In this document: positions 9,896 to 19,014 of the stretch, piece by piece
How the letters are laid out: every line of letters begins with the position of its first letter
Numbering within the stretch: position 1 is the stretch's first letter
Assembly: GCA_019753285.1 (NCBI GenBank)
Contig: JAIELD010000023.1
Span: forward strand, 1 to 64,000
Length of the DNA stretch: 64,000 nucleotides
Reading direction: 5' to 3'
From: Beijerinckiaceae bacterium
Lineage (GTDB): Bacteria > Pseudomonadota > Alphaproteobacteria > Rhizobiales > Beijerinckiaceae
Position numbers and translations under genes: made by a program
Notes under the pieces: generated by a model
Told to the model about the DNA's origin: nothing
Databases searched by the model: none
What the model saw: only the letters and a program-made list of their open reading frames with translations

Positions 9896-10594
9896 ATGAA
9901 GAAGCGTCACGCGATCATTCTGGCCATGGCGACCAGTCTTGCGCTGTCAGCCGCAGAGGCCCGCGCGGATGAAGCCGTCTCGATCGGCGGTTCGACGGCA
10001 GCCCTGATCAGGCCGAAAGCCCCCAAGGCGAGCGTGATCCTGATGCCGGGCGGCGACGGATCGATCTCGGTCGACAGCAATGGCGAGATCGGCAGCTTGC
10101 GCGGCAACCAGCTCGTGCGCACGCGCAGCGCCTATGCGGCGCGCGGGCTCGCCGTGCTCGTGATCGATGCCGACGCCAATCTCGGGGCCGCGATCGACTA
10201 CATGCGCAAGGTGAAATCGCCGGTCACCGTCATCGCCACCAGCCGGGGCACGCTGCGGGCTGCACGCGGCATCGCAAATGGCGCGCGGCCTGATGCGCTC
10301 GTGCTGACGTCCGGTTTTCTCAGTGCGCAATCCGGCAGCAGCGAGAACGTCGACGCGATCCTTGGCTCGCCTGCCGCGTTGCCGCGCACGCTCGTCATCC
10401 ACCACCGGCAGGATGGTTGCCGATACACGCAACCGGCCGGCGTCGATCCGTTCATCGCATGGTCGGGCGGCCGCGCGCGTGTCAAATGGCTCGATGGCGG
10501 CGAGGATGGCGGTAACCCCTGCCAGGCCGGAGGTCATCATGGTTTTGCGGGCCTCGATGGCCAGGTGGTCTCGCTGGCCGCCGGCTTCAGGTAG
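9896..10594 (+). CDS. Exported alpha/beta-hydrolase-like protein
   Basis: A 232-residue protein with a Sec signal peptide (cleavage near ARA at 22-24). The core looks like a reduced alpha/beta-hydrolase fold: strand VILMPGGDG, a nucleophile-elbow-like TSRG with S116, D173 in HHRQDGC and H214/H215 in GGHHGF could form a Ser-Asp-His triad. C175 and C209 may form a disulfide. The start is fixed by GGAGGA 6 nt before ATG 9896. Its end overlaps the convergent pth gene by 8 bp. I do not recognise a specific function. Confidence 0.75.
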   Translation: MKKRHAIILAMATSLALSAAEARADEAVSIGGSTAALIRPKAPKASVILMPGGDGSISVDSNGEIGSLRGNQLVRTRSAYAARGLAVLVIDADANLGAAIDYMRKVKSPVTVIATSRGTLRAARGIANGARPDALVLTSGFLSAQSGSSENVDAILGSPAALPRTLVIHHRQDGCRYTQPAGVDPFIAWSGGRARVKWLDGGEDGGNPCQAGGHHGFAGLDGQVVSLAAGFR

Positions 10595-11174
10595 CGTAAT
10601 GCCCGGCTGTTTCCATCGCCAGATGGACGCGGTTCGCGAAGCTTGAACCCTGCCCCTTGGCGAGCAGTTCGGCATCCTGCGCGCAGGCGCGGCACAGATC
10701 CTCGACCCATGGATGCTCGGCCTTTGCAAAATCGCTGAGCACATACTGATGAACCAGTGCCTTGTTGCCCGGGTGGCCGATACCCATCCGCACACGGACG
10801 TAATCATTGCCGATTTCGGCCGAGATCGAGCGCAGCCCGTTATGCCCGGCATTTCCGCCGCCGAGCTTGACGCGCAGCCGTGCCGGCGGAAGGTCGAGCT
10901 CGTCATGGAAGACGACGACGTCGGCCGGCTCGATCTTGTAGAACTGGCATGCGGCCTGAACGGCGCGGCCGCTGTCGTTCATGTAGGTCAGCGGTTTGAG
11001 AAGCAGCGTCCTCGCGCCGCCGATCGTCGCCTCGCTTGCCTCGCCCTGGAAGCGGCTGCGCCAGGGCGGGGCGCGGTGGATTTGCGCCATCACATCGAGC
11101 GCCATGAAGCCGATGTTGTGCCGGTTATGAGCGTATTTCGCGCCCGGATTGCCGAGGCCGACGAAGAGTTTCAT
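10587..11174 (-). CDS. pth: Peptidyl-tRNA hydrolase
   Basis: Recycles peptidyl-tRNA released from stalled ribosomes. The 195-residue product begins with the hallmark [20 protein letters not shown], which contains the catalytic His of HNIG, and has [10 protein letters not shown] and [12 protein letters not shown] further on. The start is at MKLFVGLG (ATG 11174); a seven-codon upstream extension lacks family similarity. It follows rplY after 83 bp, an association common in alphaproteobacteria, with an intervening hairpin. Confidence 0.97.
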   Translation of the reverse strand: MKLFVGLGNPGAKYAHNRHNIGFMALDVMAQIHRAPPWRSRFQGEASEATIGGARTLLLKPLTYMNDSGRAVQAACQFYKIEPADVVVFHDELDLPPARLRVKLGGGNAGHNGLRSISAEIGNDYVRVRMGIGHPGNKALVHQYVLSDFAKAEHPWVEDLCRACAQDAELLAKGQGSSFANRVHLAMETAGHYAT

Positions 11175-11203
11175 GGCAAGCCCATCGAGTGACATGTCCT
11201 AAA

Positions 11204-11238
11204 CGTGAAAATGGCCGGAGCATGTCCGGCCATTCACG
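11204..11238 (-). terminator. Intergenic hairpin between rplY and pth
   Basis: Inverted repeat with a 9-bp perfect stem (AATGGCCGG / CCGGCCATT) and CGTGA/TCACG outer arms that are offset by two extra A residues. Read in the rplY direction it is followed only by a short TTT, so it may act as a partial terminator or mRNA-processing site that lowers pth relative to rplY. Confidence 0.5.
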
Positions 11239-11257
11239 GTTTTCCGTTCGAAAAGGA

Positions 11258-11911
11258 CTACTTCTTGGCCGCCGGCTTGGCTGCCGAAGCGGCTGCCGCA
11301 GGGGCCGCAGCAGCGTCGCCCTCGGCCGGAGCATCCTCGTCCATGCCGCCGGTCATCTGGATCGTCGCGACGGTGAAATCACGGTTCGTGATGGTGGGCT
11401 TGCAGTTCTCGGGCAGCTTGAAGGCGGAGATGTGGATCGAATCGCCGATGTCGAACGTTGCGAGGTCGCCTGTGATCGACTCCGGAATGGCATCGACCGG
11501 CACCATCATCTCGACCGCATGGCGGACGATGTTGAGCGCACCGCCGCGCTTCAGGCCGGGGCAGATGTCCTGGTTGATGAAGTGGACCGGGATTTCGACC
11601 TTGATGCGGGAATTTGCCTCGAGGCGCAGGAAATCCACATGCATCGGGAAGTCCTTGACGACGTCGAGCTGGTAGTCGCGCGGAATGGCGCGGATCTTCT
11701 CGCCCTCGACATCGATGTCGAACACGGTCGTCAGAAAATGACCGGCATAGATAAGCTTGGTCGTGGTGTTGAAATCGAGGGAGATCGTGACTGGCGGCTT
11801 GCCGGCACCGTAGATCACGGCCGGAACGCGGCCCTCACGACGGATTGCACGGGCGGCCCCCTTGCCTGTCCCCTCGCGGCCCATGGCGGCGAGTTGCTTG
11901 TTGGTTGACAT
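11258..11911 (-). CDS. rplY: 50S ribosomal protein L25/general stress protein Ctc
   Basis: Binds 5S rRNA in the large ribosomal subunit. At 217 residues it is the long Ctc-type form: an N-terminal L25 domain (about 1-95, with [22 protein letters not shown]), the TL5/Ctc C-terminal beta domain, and an Ala/Lys-rich tail from about residue 190. Upstream, the usual neighbour prs is separated from it by a toxin-antitoxin patch. Confidence 0.96.
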   Translation of the reverse strand: MSTNKQLAAMGREGTGKGAARAIRREGRVPAVIYGAGKPPVTISLDFNTTTKLIYAGHFLTTVFDIDVEGEKIRAIPRDYQLDVVKDFPMHVDFLRLEANSRIKVEIPVHFINQDICPGLKRGGALNIVRHAVEMMVPVDAIPESITGDLATFDIGDSIHISAFKLPENCKPTITNRDFTVATIQMTGGMDEDAPAEGDAAAAPAAAASAAKPAAKK

Positions 11912-12091
11912 GGTTCAAGTCCTTCAAAAAGTAAAAAGCCCGCAGGCCTTGTGGCGTGCTGGCTGGCAAACGCGGCCTCCAGGGGTGTCGGACGCTGCCG
12001 CAGTGGCTATACGGGAGGGAGGCAGAATTTGCAAGGGTGGACGGAGTTAGGTGTTGTTCGCGTTTGCTTGCCCATGCGCCAGTGCGCTATA

Positions 12092-12120
12092 TGTTCTAGT
12101 CTAAAGTTTCGACCAGAACA
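12092..12120. promoter_or_regulatory. Inverted-repeat operator of the Phd-VapC module
   Basis: TGTTCTAGTC (12092-12101) and GACCAGAACA (12111-12120) form a 10-bp inverted repeat with one mismatch around a 9-nt spacer, ending 10 bp before the antitoxin ATG. A possible promoter, TTGCTT (12064) with TATATG (12088), would initiate within this repeat. This is the expected layout for autoregulation by the antitoxin or toxin-antitoxin complex. Confidence 0.6.
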
Positions 12121-12130
12121 GACCCCATCA

Positions 12131-12373
12131 ATGATAACCGTCGGCGCATTTGAAGCCAAGACTCACTTGTCGTCCCTGCTTGACAAGGTGGCTAGTGGAG
12201 AAGAGGTGGTGATCACCAGGCACGGAAAGCCCGTCGCGCGGCTGGTTGCGGCTGCCAGTGCGGATCGGACGCGAAGCATTGCTGCCATGGGAAAGCTTTT
12301 ACAGATGCGGGAGGGCCGCAGCCTTGGCGGGCTTTCATGGAAGGAACTGAGAGACGCGGGACGTAAATATTAA
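12131..12373 (+). CDS. Phd/YefM-type antitoxin
   Basis: An 80-residue antitoxin of the prevent-host-death family. The N-terminal DNA-binding half shows the typical VGAFEAKTHLSSLLDKVASGEEVVITRHGKPVARL pattern, and the C-terminal half (about 45-80) would wrap the toxin. It lies 18 bp before a PIN-domain toxin gene. ATG 12131 is the start because the family pattern begins right there; the short leader is occupied by the operator and has no evident Shine-Dalgarno. Confidence 0.9.
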   Translation: MITVGAFEAKTHLSSLLDKVASGEEVVITRHGKPVARLVAAASADRTRSIAAMGKLLQMREGRSLGGLSWKELRDAGRKY

Positions 12374-12391
12374 AGTGTCGGACAGACGTCA

Positions 12392-12778
12392 ATGAGCCTT
12401 GTTATTGACGCCTCGATAGCCCTCAGATGGTGCTTCGCCGATGAAGCCATGCCGGCCACCGATGCGATTAACCAGCGTGTCGCATCCGACGGCGCTTTTG
12501 TTCCGGCAATCTGGCGTCTTGAAGTCGCCAATACGCTGCTGCAGCCAGAGCGGCGCGGTCGCATCACCCAGCCGGAAATCGCCAAAAGCCTGACCATGCT
12601 CAGAGATCTCGCGATCGAAACGGATCAGGAGACGGTGGGACACGCCTTTCGCGAGACCTTGATGCTGGCTCGCGCACATCGCCTCACCGCTTCTGACGCC
12701 TGCTATCTCGAGCTTGCGCTCCGGCGCGGCCTGCCCCTAGCGACGCTGGACAACGAATTGGCGGCAGCGGGGAGCTAG
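12392..12778 (+). CDS. vapC: VapC-type PIN-domain toxin
   Basis: A 128-residue PIN-domain ribonuclease. The metal-binding acidic residues are in place: D6 (VIDASI), E44 (RLEVAN), D102 (ASDACYLELA) and D120 (TLDNEL), so it looks intact. VapC toxins usually cut tRNA or rRNA; the target cannot be read here. It forms a type II toxin-antitoxin operon with the upstream Phd gene. A Phd-family partner, in place of an AbrB/VapB one, is common for PIN toxins in alphaproteobacteria. Confidence 0.92.
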   Translation: MSLVIDASIALRWCFADEAMPATDAINQRVASDGAFVPAIWRLEVANTLLQPERRGRITQPEIAKSLTMLRDLAIETDQETVGHAFRETLMLARAHRLTASDACYLELALRRGLPLATLDNELAAAGS

Positions 12779-12834
12779 TTAGGTGTGGAGGTTTTGGGGC
12801 ATTAATCGCGCCGCGCCTTCAACGGGACACTGAC

Positions 12835-13260
12835 ATGCAGCGAAAAATCGTTCCGGAATTTGACGTCGAGGACTTGGAACGGTCTCTCGTTTTCTATGTT
12901 GATGTCATCGGATTCAACGTCATGTTTATGCGACCAGAGGACCAGTTCGCCTATCTCGATTTCGATGGTGCACAACTCATGCTGGAGCAGATTGGGGGTT
13001 CGGGGCGTCGTTTCAGCGATGCTGCGATGGAGCACCCATACGGCCGAGGCATAAATTTGCAGATCGAGGTCGCGGATGTCGATGCGGTGCACCGTCGAGT
13101 GCAAGGAGCCGGTTTACCGATCTTGATAGCGCTTGAGGAGCGCTGGTATCGGCAGGGTTCGCAGAGCTCCGGTAATCGGCAATTCGTGGTCGCCGATCCT
13201 GATGGATACTTGCTGAGGTTTTATTCGGACCTGGGGTTCAAAACAAATTTTGACAGCTAG
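12835..13260 (+). CDS. Glyoxalase/bleomycin resistance (VOC) superfamily protein
   Basis: A 141-residue vicinal-oxygen-chelate protein resembling bleomycin-binding resistance proteins: an N-terminal PEFDVEDLERSLVFYVDVIGF module and a C-terminal module with an aromatic-rich stretch and FVVADPDGYLLRFYSDLGF. Drug-binding members act as sequestering dimers; enzymatic members bind metal. I cannot tell which applies. It sits between two toxin-antitoxin pairs, which points to an acquired accessory patch. Confidence 0.82.
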   Translation: MQRKIVPEFDVEDLERSLVFYVDVIGFNVMFMRPEDQFAYLDFDGAQLMLEQIGGSGRRFSDAAMEHPYGRGINLQIEVADVDAVHRRVQGAGLPILIALEERWYRQGSQSSGNRQFVVADPDGYLLRFYSDLGFKTNFDS

Positions 13261-13274
13261 CATCCGCCCGCACT

Positions 13275-13523
13275 TCAGCTCGCCAGCGCCTTCTCCAACG
13301 CCATGCGGATGAAACGCTGGTAGGGCATGTCCTCCCTGGCGGCGCGATCGCGCACGGCGTTCAGTAGAGTTTCGGGCAGCCGGAGATTGACGGTCTTGTC
13401 CTTGCGCTTCAGCTCGAAGCGCATTGGCACCATTCCAGACAGATCATATTCGGTGAGATCGGCATTCGCGACGAAGTCCTCAGCCTTTTCATCGGTCTTC
13501 AGAGTCGGTAGTTTCTTTTTCAT
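13275..13523 (-). CDS. brnA: BrnA-type antitoxin
   Basis: An 82-residue antitoxin with a C-terminal ribbon-helix-helix (KDKTVNLRLPETLLNAVRDRAAREDMPYQRFIRMALEKAL). Such proteins neutralise BrnT and repress their own operon. ATG 13523 is preferred because AGAGG lies 9 nt upstream; ATG 13544 is possible. The gene overlaps the end of brnT by 35 bp, the toxin-first order typical of BrnTA. Confidence 0.88.
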   Translation of the reverse strand: MKKKLPTLKTDEKAEDFVANADLTEYDLSGMVPMRFELKRKDKTVNLRLPETLLNAVRDRAAREDMPYQRFIRMALEKALAS

Positions 13524-13797
13524 GATGGCGAACCTCTTTCGCATGCATGTAACGAGCGCTGACTGGCCTGATGAAAACCTCACCATCGCGAAGTCTCAGC
13601 GTAAACGCCACAAAGACTGCTCGCCCTTTCGAGGTTGAGCCGACCGCCTTGAATCGTTCCTCTTGGATGGAATGCCCAACATCGGGCGCAATCGAAATTA
13701 TGCCGGCAAACAGGCCCTCGATCTCTTCGATCGAGACACCGTGCTTCTGGCATTTGCCGATATTGCCTTGATCCCAGTCGAAGCCGTCGAACTGCAT
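13489..13797 (-). CDS. brnT: BrnT-type toxin
   Basis: A 102-residue RelE-fold toxin of the BrnT family, recognised by FDWDQGNIGKCQKHGVSIEEIEGLF, the central GHSIQEERFKAVGST and the C-terminal IRPVSARYMHAKEVRHHEK, which contains the Arg residues used for RNA cleavage. Known members block translation by cutting RNA. It is the first gene of a toxin-antitoxin operon and lies 17 bp downstream of a perfect palindrome. Confidence 0.88.
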   Translation of the reverse strand: MQFDGFDWDQGNIGKCQKHGVSIEEIEGLFAGIISIAPDVGHSIQEERFKAVGSTSKGRAVFVAFTLRLRDGEVFIRPVSARYMHAKEVRHHEKETTDSEDR

Positions 13798-13814
13798 CCG
13801 ACGCCATTCAAAGG

Positions 13815-13830
13815 ATAGACATTTGTCTAT
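13815..13830. promoter_or_regulatory. Palindromic operator of brnTA
   Basis: ATAGACA-TT-TGTCTAT is a perfect 16-bp palindrome centred 26 bp upstream of the brnT start. Read on the minus strand it contains a TATAGA -10-like hexamer. It is the likely site bound by the BrnA ribbon-helix-helix dimer. Confidence 0.6.
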
Positions 13831-13859
13831 ACAAAATCAATAGCGGCGGCATGACCCGC

Positions 13860-14804
13860 TCAATCAAACAGGCTCGACACGCTCGTCTCGCTCGCTGTGC
13901 GGCCGATCGCTTCGCCAAGCAGCGTGCCCACCGAGATCACGCGGATGTTGCGAGCCACCCGCACCGCTTCGGTCGGCTGGATCGAATCCGTGATCACCAG
14001 TTCCTTCAGCTTGGAGGCCGTGATGCGCGCCACCGCGCCGCCCGACAGCACGCCATGGCTGATATAGGCGTAGACTTCTCTTGCGCCCTTTTCGAGCAGT
14101 GCGTCGGCTGCGTTGCAGAGCGTCCCGCCCGAGTCCACGATATCGTCGACGAGGATGCAGCTCTTGCCTTCAACCTCGCCGATCACGTTCATCACCTCGC
14201 TCTCGCCCGGCCGCTCGCGGCGCTTGTCGACGATGGCGAGTTGCGCGTCGATGCGTTTCGCCAGTGCCCTCGCGCGCACCACGCCGCCGACGTCAGGCGA
14301 GACGACGACCGTGTTGGAGAGGTCCATCCGCTCCTTGATGTCGGCGACCATGGAGGGCTGCGCGAAGAGATTGTCGGTCGGGATGTCGAAGAAGCCCTGG
14401 ATCTGCCCGGCGTGGAGATCGAGCGTCATCACGCGGTCCGCGCCTGCCTGCGTGATCAGGTTGGCGACGAGCTTGGCGGAGATCGGCGTGCGCGGGCCGG
14501 GTTTGCGGTCCTGCCGAGCGTAGCCGAAATAAGGAATGACGGCGGTGATGCGCTTGGCGGATGAGCGGCGCAGCGCATCGGTGATGATCAGCAGCTCCAT
14601 CAGATGGTCATTGGTCGGAAAGGAGGTCGACTGGATGATGAAGACATCCTCGCCGCGCACGTTTTCCTGGATTTCGACGAAGACCTCCATGTCGGCGAAG
14701 CGCCGGACCTGGCATTTGGCAAGCGGGAGGCTGAGATAGGCGGCGATCGCTTCTGCGAGCGGGCGGTTCGAATTGCCCGCGACGAGCTTGATGCGATCTT
14801 TCAT
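13860..14804 (-). CDS. prs: Ribose-phosphate pyrophosphokinase
   Basis: Makes PRPP from ribose-5-phosphate and ATP for purine, pyrimidine, histidine and tryptophan synthesis, and for the Apt reaction. The 314-residue class I enzyme shows the catalytic flexible region ([21 protein letters not shown]), the [14 protein letters not shown] segment and the PRPP loop [14 protein letters not shown] 14804 with GAGGG 8 nt upstream is the start; TTG 14819 is less likely. In relatives it usually sits next to rplY; here two toxin-antitoxin modules intervene. Confidence 0.97.
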   Translation of the reverse strand: MKDRIKLVAGNSNRPLAEAIAAYLSLPLAKCQVRRFADMEVFVEIQENVRGEDVFIIQSTSFPTNDHLMELLIITDALRRSSAKRITAVIPYFGYARQDRKPGPRTPISAKLVANLITQAGADRVMTLDLHAGQIQGFFDIPTDNLFAQPSMVADIKERMDLSNTVVVSPDVGGVVRARALAKRIDAQLAIVDKRRERPGESEVMNVIGEVEGKSCILVDDIVDSGGTLCNAADALLEKGAREVYAYISHGVLSGGAVARITASKLKELVITDSIQPTEAVRVARNIRVISVGTLLGEAIGRTASETSVSSLFD

Positions 14805-15042
14805 TTTGGAAACCCTCAACGCCTGTCGACATGCGCCCGCGCGTTGCCGTCGCGGACATCGGTGACGCTTCGTCTAAGGCAAGCCGCGCAAAAGTGAAAA
14901 CAGGTTTTGCGCCGTCGCCATCGACTTCGCGACAGATGATAATTGAGCTGTCGATAATCTCGGCATCGCTCTAGCAAGCGGGCAAAGCCGGAGCAACGTC
15001 CGGCGTGCAACAGTCGTGGCAAAATTACGGCTGCTGGACCGG

Positions 15043-15771
15043 TTATTGTGCGGCGAGGCCGAGCGTCGATGCGCCGAGGGACGGCCTTGCTCCACCAAGG
15101 CTTGATGCACCAAGGCCGGATGAGCCCGGCGAAAGGTCGAATGCGCTGACGAGGGACCGGGCAGGGCGAACGGGCGCAGGCTGAGCCGCGCGCGGCGGCG
15201 TGGCCGATGCCGTCTGCGCTGGAGCCACCGCTGCGGGGCGCTGTGCCGTCGCCGGGGCGGGTGTGGCGGGCGGCGCGCTGGTGAGGTAGCTCGCCACCTC
15301 GTTCATGCTGCTGGAGGCGGCGACCTGGAGAGCCGCATCGTCGACCACGGACCAGGGTTCTGGGCTGTTTCGCTTGACGAGCTGGGCGCCGTCGACGCGT
15401 TTCGCGCGGCGCTCGCTGGTGTCATACATGTCCCAGACCCAGGCAAGCGCGGTGCCGCCCTCGACATCATAGGCGGAAAGGTAGCCCTTCAGCTTGTAGC
15501 GCGGTGTCTCCGAGCCTTGCACGAGCGCGATCTCGCGGCGGGCCGCCTCGGAGCCGAGAGCGGTCTGGAATCGGCCTATCACCGTGTCGGGCGCGCCCTC
15601 GAGCGAGACGAGAGCGACCGGAACGCCGGGGGCGGCGACGAGCGGTTTGCGGGCGGAGGGTTCGAGCGTATCGACGCAGCCGGTCAATCCGATTGCGACA
15701 GAGGCGGCGAAAAATACCTTGAGAAAGCGGTGCACATGCGCATTTCCGGGCGTTTTCGGCTCTGCTCCCAT
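15043..15771 (-). CDS. Lipoprotein with a Pro/Ala-rich C-terminal half
   Basis: A 242-residue precursor with a lipobox (IGLTGC), so lipid-anchored after processing. The N-terminal domain (about 35-150) is conserved-looking: VSLEGAPDTVIGRFQTALGSEAARREIAL and YKLKGYLSAYDVEGGTALAWVWDMYDTSERRAKRVDG. After about residue 165 it is Ala/Pro-rich and then Ser/Leu/Gly-rich, probably disordered. ATG 15771 has AGGAG 10 nt upstream; GTG 15735 would give a shorter signal peptide. Lipoproteins of this type are frequent near prs in Rhizobiales (from memory); function unknown. Confidence 0.72.
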   Translation of the reverse strand: MGAEPKTPGNAHVHRFLKVFFAASVAIGLTGCVDTLEPSARKPLVAAPGVPVALVSLEGAPDTVIGRFQTALGSEAARREIALVQGSETPRYKLKGYLSAYDVEGGTALAWVWDMYDTSERRAKRVDGAQLVKRNSPEPWSVVDDAALQVAASSSMNEVASYLTSAPPATPAPATAQRPAAVAPAQTASATPPRAAQPAPVRPARSLVSAFDLSPGSSGLGASSLGGARPSLGASTLGLAAQ

Positions 15772-15895
15772 GACCGGTCTTCTCCTGTTGCTCGGCTTTG
15801 ACGGGGTCTTGCCTCCCCTGTCTAGCGACAACGTCATCCGTTGTCGAGATTGGTCGGAACGCAGCCGTATCGTTCGTTAACGGGCTCGCTCGAAT

Positions 15896-16648
15896 TTAAT
15901 CGATTTTCGCGAGGATCGGGTTCGGCGTCAGCACAAGCGCCTGATAGGTGCGAAAGTCCGCAGTCATCGGCCAGGTGGCCTGCGGAAAAGCCTCTCGTAA
16001 CGCCGCATCGTAAAACGGAACCATTTCCGTTCGGCACAGCACGAACTTCGGTGCGGCAACGATGTCCTCGCGATCGATGATCGCCACGACGCGCATGTCG
16101 GAATTCGCATCGAGAAACGTCTGCACCGTGAGGATGAGCGTCGGGTAGCCAGGGTGCAGCATATCGTCGAGCACGATGAGCCCGCGCTCGGCTGTCACAT
16201 CATGGGCGAGCTTGATGTCGCGGCTGAGATGATCGTCGGTGTGCTCGCCATCGACATGGATGAAGCGCAGCGGGCCGTTGGTGCGGGCGAGGATGTCGTC
16301 AGGCTTAAGGGTGCGGCTGTCGATCTTCAGCGTTTCAAAGCCATCGTTTGAAAGGCCATGCAGCGCGGCGTTGGCGAGAAACCGGCCCATGATGCCGTCA
16401 TCCGGCCAATCGAAACTGTCGATGCCGAGAAGCGGCTCGCCCTTGCGCATCGCCTTGGCGAGCGCGATGAAGAAGCGGCCCTCGAACGTGCCGATCTCGG
16501 CCGCACCTCCCGAAATGCCCGCCTCGCTCTGGATGGCGAGCAGCCTCGCGCAGATGGCGGCGGCGAAGCGGGACGACATGCCCCGCACGTCATGGAAGCC
16601 GTGGTCAAGATAGCGATCGACGGCGGGGAGGCCTGAATGGAACGTCAT
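15896..16648 (-). CDS. Class I SAM-dependent methyltransferase-like protein
   Basis: A 250-residue protein of the Methyltransferase_24 type. [21 protein letters not shown] (about 47-67) resembles the SAM-binding motif I, GIDSFDW the motif II acidic region, and [34 protein letters not shown] the later core typical of CmcI/macrocin-like O-methyltransferases. No metal site or substrate can be assigned with confidence. It is divergent from uvrC with 168 bp between the starts. Confidence 0.75.
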   Translation of the reverse strand: MTFHSGLPAVDRYLDHGFHDVRGMSSRFAAAICARLLAIQSEAGISGGAAEIGTFEGRFFIALAKAMRKGEPLLGIDSFDWPDDGIMGRFLANAALHGLSNDGFETLKIDSRTLKPDDILARTNGPLRFIHVDGEHTDDHLSRDIKLAHDVTAERGLIVLDDMLHPGYPTLILTVQTFLDANSDMRVVAIIDREDIVAAPKFVLCRTEMVPFYDAALREAFPQATWPMTADFRTYQALVLTPNPILAKID

Positions 16649-16816
16649 GTGGGTTCGATGTCCTCAAGCGTCATGGCCAACCTTGATCTGGCCATCGGCG
16701 TCCTTATCAGTACGCGGAGCGCCGCAGGTGCAAGCAGAAAATCATGGGTCGGCCGGATCACGCCCGGTCCTCACGCCTGTCAAAGCTGGGCTCGAGCACC
16801 TAAATTTCCTGAAGTC

Positions 16817-18823
16817 ATGACCAGCCGAATCACCACCAGCGAGTTGCCGCCCGAGGAAAGCTTCGATGACGAGGTCATCGAGGCCGTCGGCGATGTCGAG
16901 ATCGAGCCGGACGCCCCGCCCGCCGAGGAAGCCTCCGTGCGCCGCGGCGTCGATGTCATCAAGGCCGCCTGGAAGACGCTGCCCAACGCGCCGGGCGTCT
17001 ACCGCATGTTCGGCGACGGCGGCGACGTGCTCTATGTGGGCAAGGCGAAGAACCTCAAGAAGCGCGTCTCCAGCTACACGCGCGGCTTCGGGCATTCGAA
17101 TCGCATCTCGCGCATGATCGCCGAGACGCTGGCGATGGAATTCGTGACCACCGCCACCGAGACCGAAGCGTTGCTGCTCGAGACCAACTACATCAAGCAG
17201 CTTCGCCCGCGTTACAACGTGCTGATGCGGGACGACAAGTCGTTCCCCTATATCCTCATCACCGGCGACCACCCCTCGCCGCAGATCGTCAAGCATCGCG
17301 GCGCGCGCAACCGCAAGGGCGAGTATTACGGCCCGTTCGCGAGCGCGGGCGCGGTCGGGCGCACCATCAACACATTGCAGCGCGCCTTCCTGCTGCGCTC
17401 CTGCTCGGACAGCTATTACGAGAACCGCACGCGGCCCTGCCTGCTCTACCAGATCAAGCGCTGCTCCGGCCCCTGCACCGGTGAGGTCAGCCACACGGAC
17501 TATGCCGAGCTGGTGCGCGAGGCAAAGGGCTTCCTTTCCGGCAAGAGCCAGGCGATCAAGCAGCTCCTCCAGACGCAGATGCAGGCCGCTGCGGAGGAAA
17601 TGGAGTTCGAGACGGCGGCGCGGCTGCGCGACCGGCTCGCCTCGCTCTCGGCCATCCAGTCGAGCCAGGACATCAATCCGCAGAGCGTCGAGGAGGCGGA
17701 TGTCTTCGCCATCGACGAGCAGGCCGGGCAGTTCTGCATCCAGATCTTCTTCTTCCGCACCTATCAGAACTGGGGCAACCGGGCTTACTTTCCCAAGGCC
17801 GACAAATCGCTGACGCCGGCGGAGGTGCTTGGCGCCTTCATCACGCAATTCTATGGCGACAGGCCCGCGCCGAGGCTGGTGCTGCTCTCGCATCAGGTGG
17901 AGGACGAGGCGCTGATCGGCGATGCGCTCGGCTTCCAGGCGGGGCACAAGGTGGAGGTCTGCCGCCCGCAGCGCGGCGAGAAGAAGGACCTCGTCGAGCA
18001 TGCCCGCAAGAACGCGAAGGAGGCGCTGTCCCGCCGCCTCACCGAGACGGCGAGCCAGCAGAAGCTGCTTGATTCGCTCGGCGAAGCCTTCGGCCTGCCG
18101 CGCTCGCCGCGCCGGATCGACGTGTTCGACAACTCGCATATCATGGGCACCAATGCTGTGGGTGCGATGATCGTCGCCGGCGTCAACGGCTTCATGAAAA
18201 CCCATTACCGCACGTTCAACATCAAGTCCGACGAAACGACGCCGGGCGACGATTACGGCATGATGCGCGAGGTGCTGAAGCGCCGCTTCGCCCGGCTGAA
18301 GAAGGAGGGCGGGCGCGACATTGCGCCGGACGACACGAGCGAAGCGCCGCCGGCGGAAGCCGACGCCTTCCCCTCATGGCCGGACCTCGTGCTGATCGAT
18401 GGCGGTAGAGGCCAGTTGGAGGCTGCGCGCTCAGTGCTCGCCGAGCTTGGCGTGGAGGATGTGCCGCTCGTCGGCATCGCCAAGGGCGTCGATCGAAATG
18501 CGGGACGTGAGCAGTTCTTCATGCTGGGCAAGGAGCCTTTCAGATTGCCGCCGCGCGAGCCTGCGCTCTATTTCGTGCAGCGGCTGCGCGACGAGGCGCA
18601 TCGCTTCGCCATCGGCACGCACAGGGCCAAGCGCAAGCGCGAACTGACGAAGAACCCGCTCGACGAGATTCCCGGCATCGGCCCGACGCGGAAGCGCGCG
18701 CTGCTCTTACATTTCGGCACCGCGAAGGCGATCTCCCGTGCCTCGATGGAGGATCTGATCAGGACGCCGGGTGTGAACCAGTCTACGGCCAAGCTGGTGT
18801 ATGACTTTTTTCAGGCGGGGTGA
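16817..18823 (+). CDS. uvrC: Excinuclease ABC subunit C
   Basis: Dual-incision nuclease of nucleotide excision repair, acting with UvrB (also in this window). The 668-residue protein has an acidic N-terminal extension of about 50 residues, the GIY-YIG nuclease (G60-V-Y...Y73-V-G), a UVR motif that pairs with UvrB (about 250-285), the RNase H-like 3'-side... 5'-incision domain ([19 protein letters not shown]), and a C-terminal helix-hairpin-helix pair ending at [18 protein letters not shown] 16817 is chosen as the last Met before the conserved region; an open upstream extension of 60 codons has no similarity. Confidence 0.97.
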   Translation: MTSRITTSELPPEESFDDEVIEAVGDVEIEPDAPPAEEASVRRGVDVIKAAWKTLPNAPGVYRMFGDGGDVLYVGKAKNLKKRVSSYTRGFGHSNRISRMIAETLAMEFVTTATETEALLLETNYIKQLRPRYNVLMRDDKSFPYILITGDHPSPQIVKHRGARNRKGEYYGPFASAGAVGRTINTLQRAFLLRSCSDSYYENRTRPCLLYQIKRCSGPCTGEVSHTDYAELVREAKGFLSGKSQAIKQLLQTQMQAAAEEMEFETAARLRDRLASLSAIQSSQDINPQSVEEADVFAIDEQAGQFCIQIFFFRTYQNWGNRAYFPKADKSLTPAEVLGAFITQFYGDRPAPRLVLLSHQVEDEALIGDALGFQAGHKVEVCRPQRGEKKDLVEHARKNAKEALSRRLTETASQQKLLDSLGEAFGLPRSPRRIDVFDNSHIMGTNAVGAMIVAGVNGFMKTHYRTFNIKSDETTPGDDYGMMREVLKRRFARLKKEGGRDIAPDDTSEAPPAEADAFPSWPDLVLIDGGRGQLEAARSVLAELGVEDVPLVGIAKGVDRNAGREQFFMLGKEPFRLPPREPALYFVQRLRDEAHRFAIGTHRAKRKRELTKNPLDEIPGIGPTRKRALLLHFGTAKAISRASMEDLIRTPGVNQSTAKLVYDFFQAG

Positions 18824-18832
18824 GGAACTCCG

Positions 18833-18867
18833 TGTCATCCCGGAATGCGCAGCATATCCGGGATCCA
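18833..18867. repeat. REP-like palindromic element, partial copy
   Basis: GTCATCCCGGAA, then GCGCAGC, then TATCCGGGATCCA: the same left half as the complete element at 52038-52135. The two halves of this copy (CCCGGA/TCCGGGA) can pair as a hairpin. It lies just after uvrC, in the 191 bp between uvrC and the convergent amidohydrolase gene. The following 120 bp contains GTCATTCTGAAAGCCGG, possibly a degenerate second half. Confidence 0.6.
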
Positions 18868-19014
18868 TCTTGAGCGTGGGACATGGGGAGCAAGGCTCAG
18901 CTCGCTTGCTCTGGAGCGTCATGGCTGGACCTTCGAGTCTGTCATTCTGAAAGCCGGATCGCGGCTATCCAAAACCCGTTCTTGCCTTACAGCGCGGTGG
19001 TTTGGATGCAGTTC

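Noticed and set aside
16742-18205. 487-codon open frame antisense to uvrC
   Set aside because: Mirror frame of a GC-rich gene; the product is a low-information Arg/Leu/Ala/Asp mixture, and uvrC is unmistakable on the other strand.
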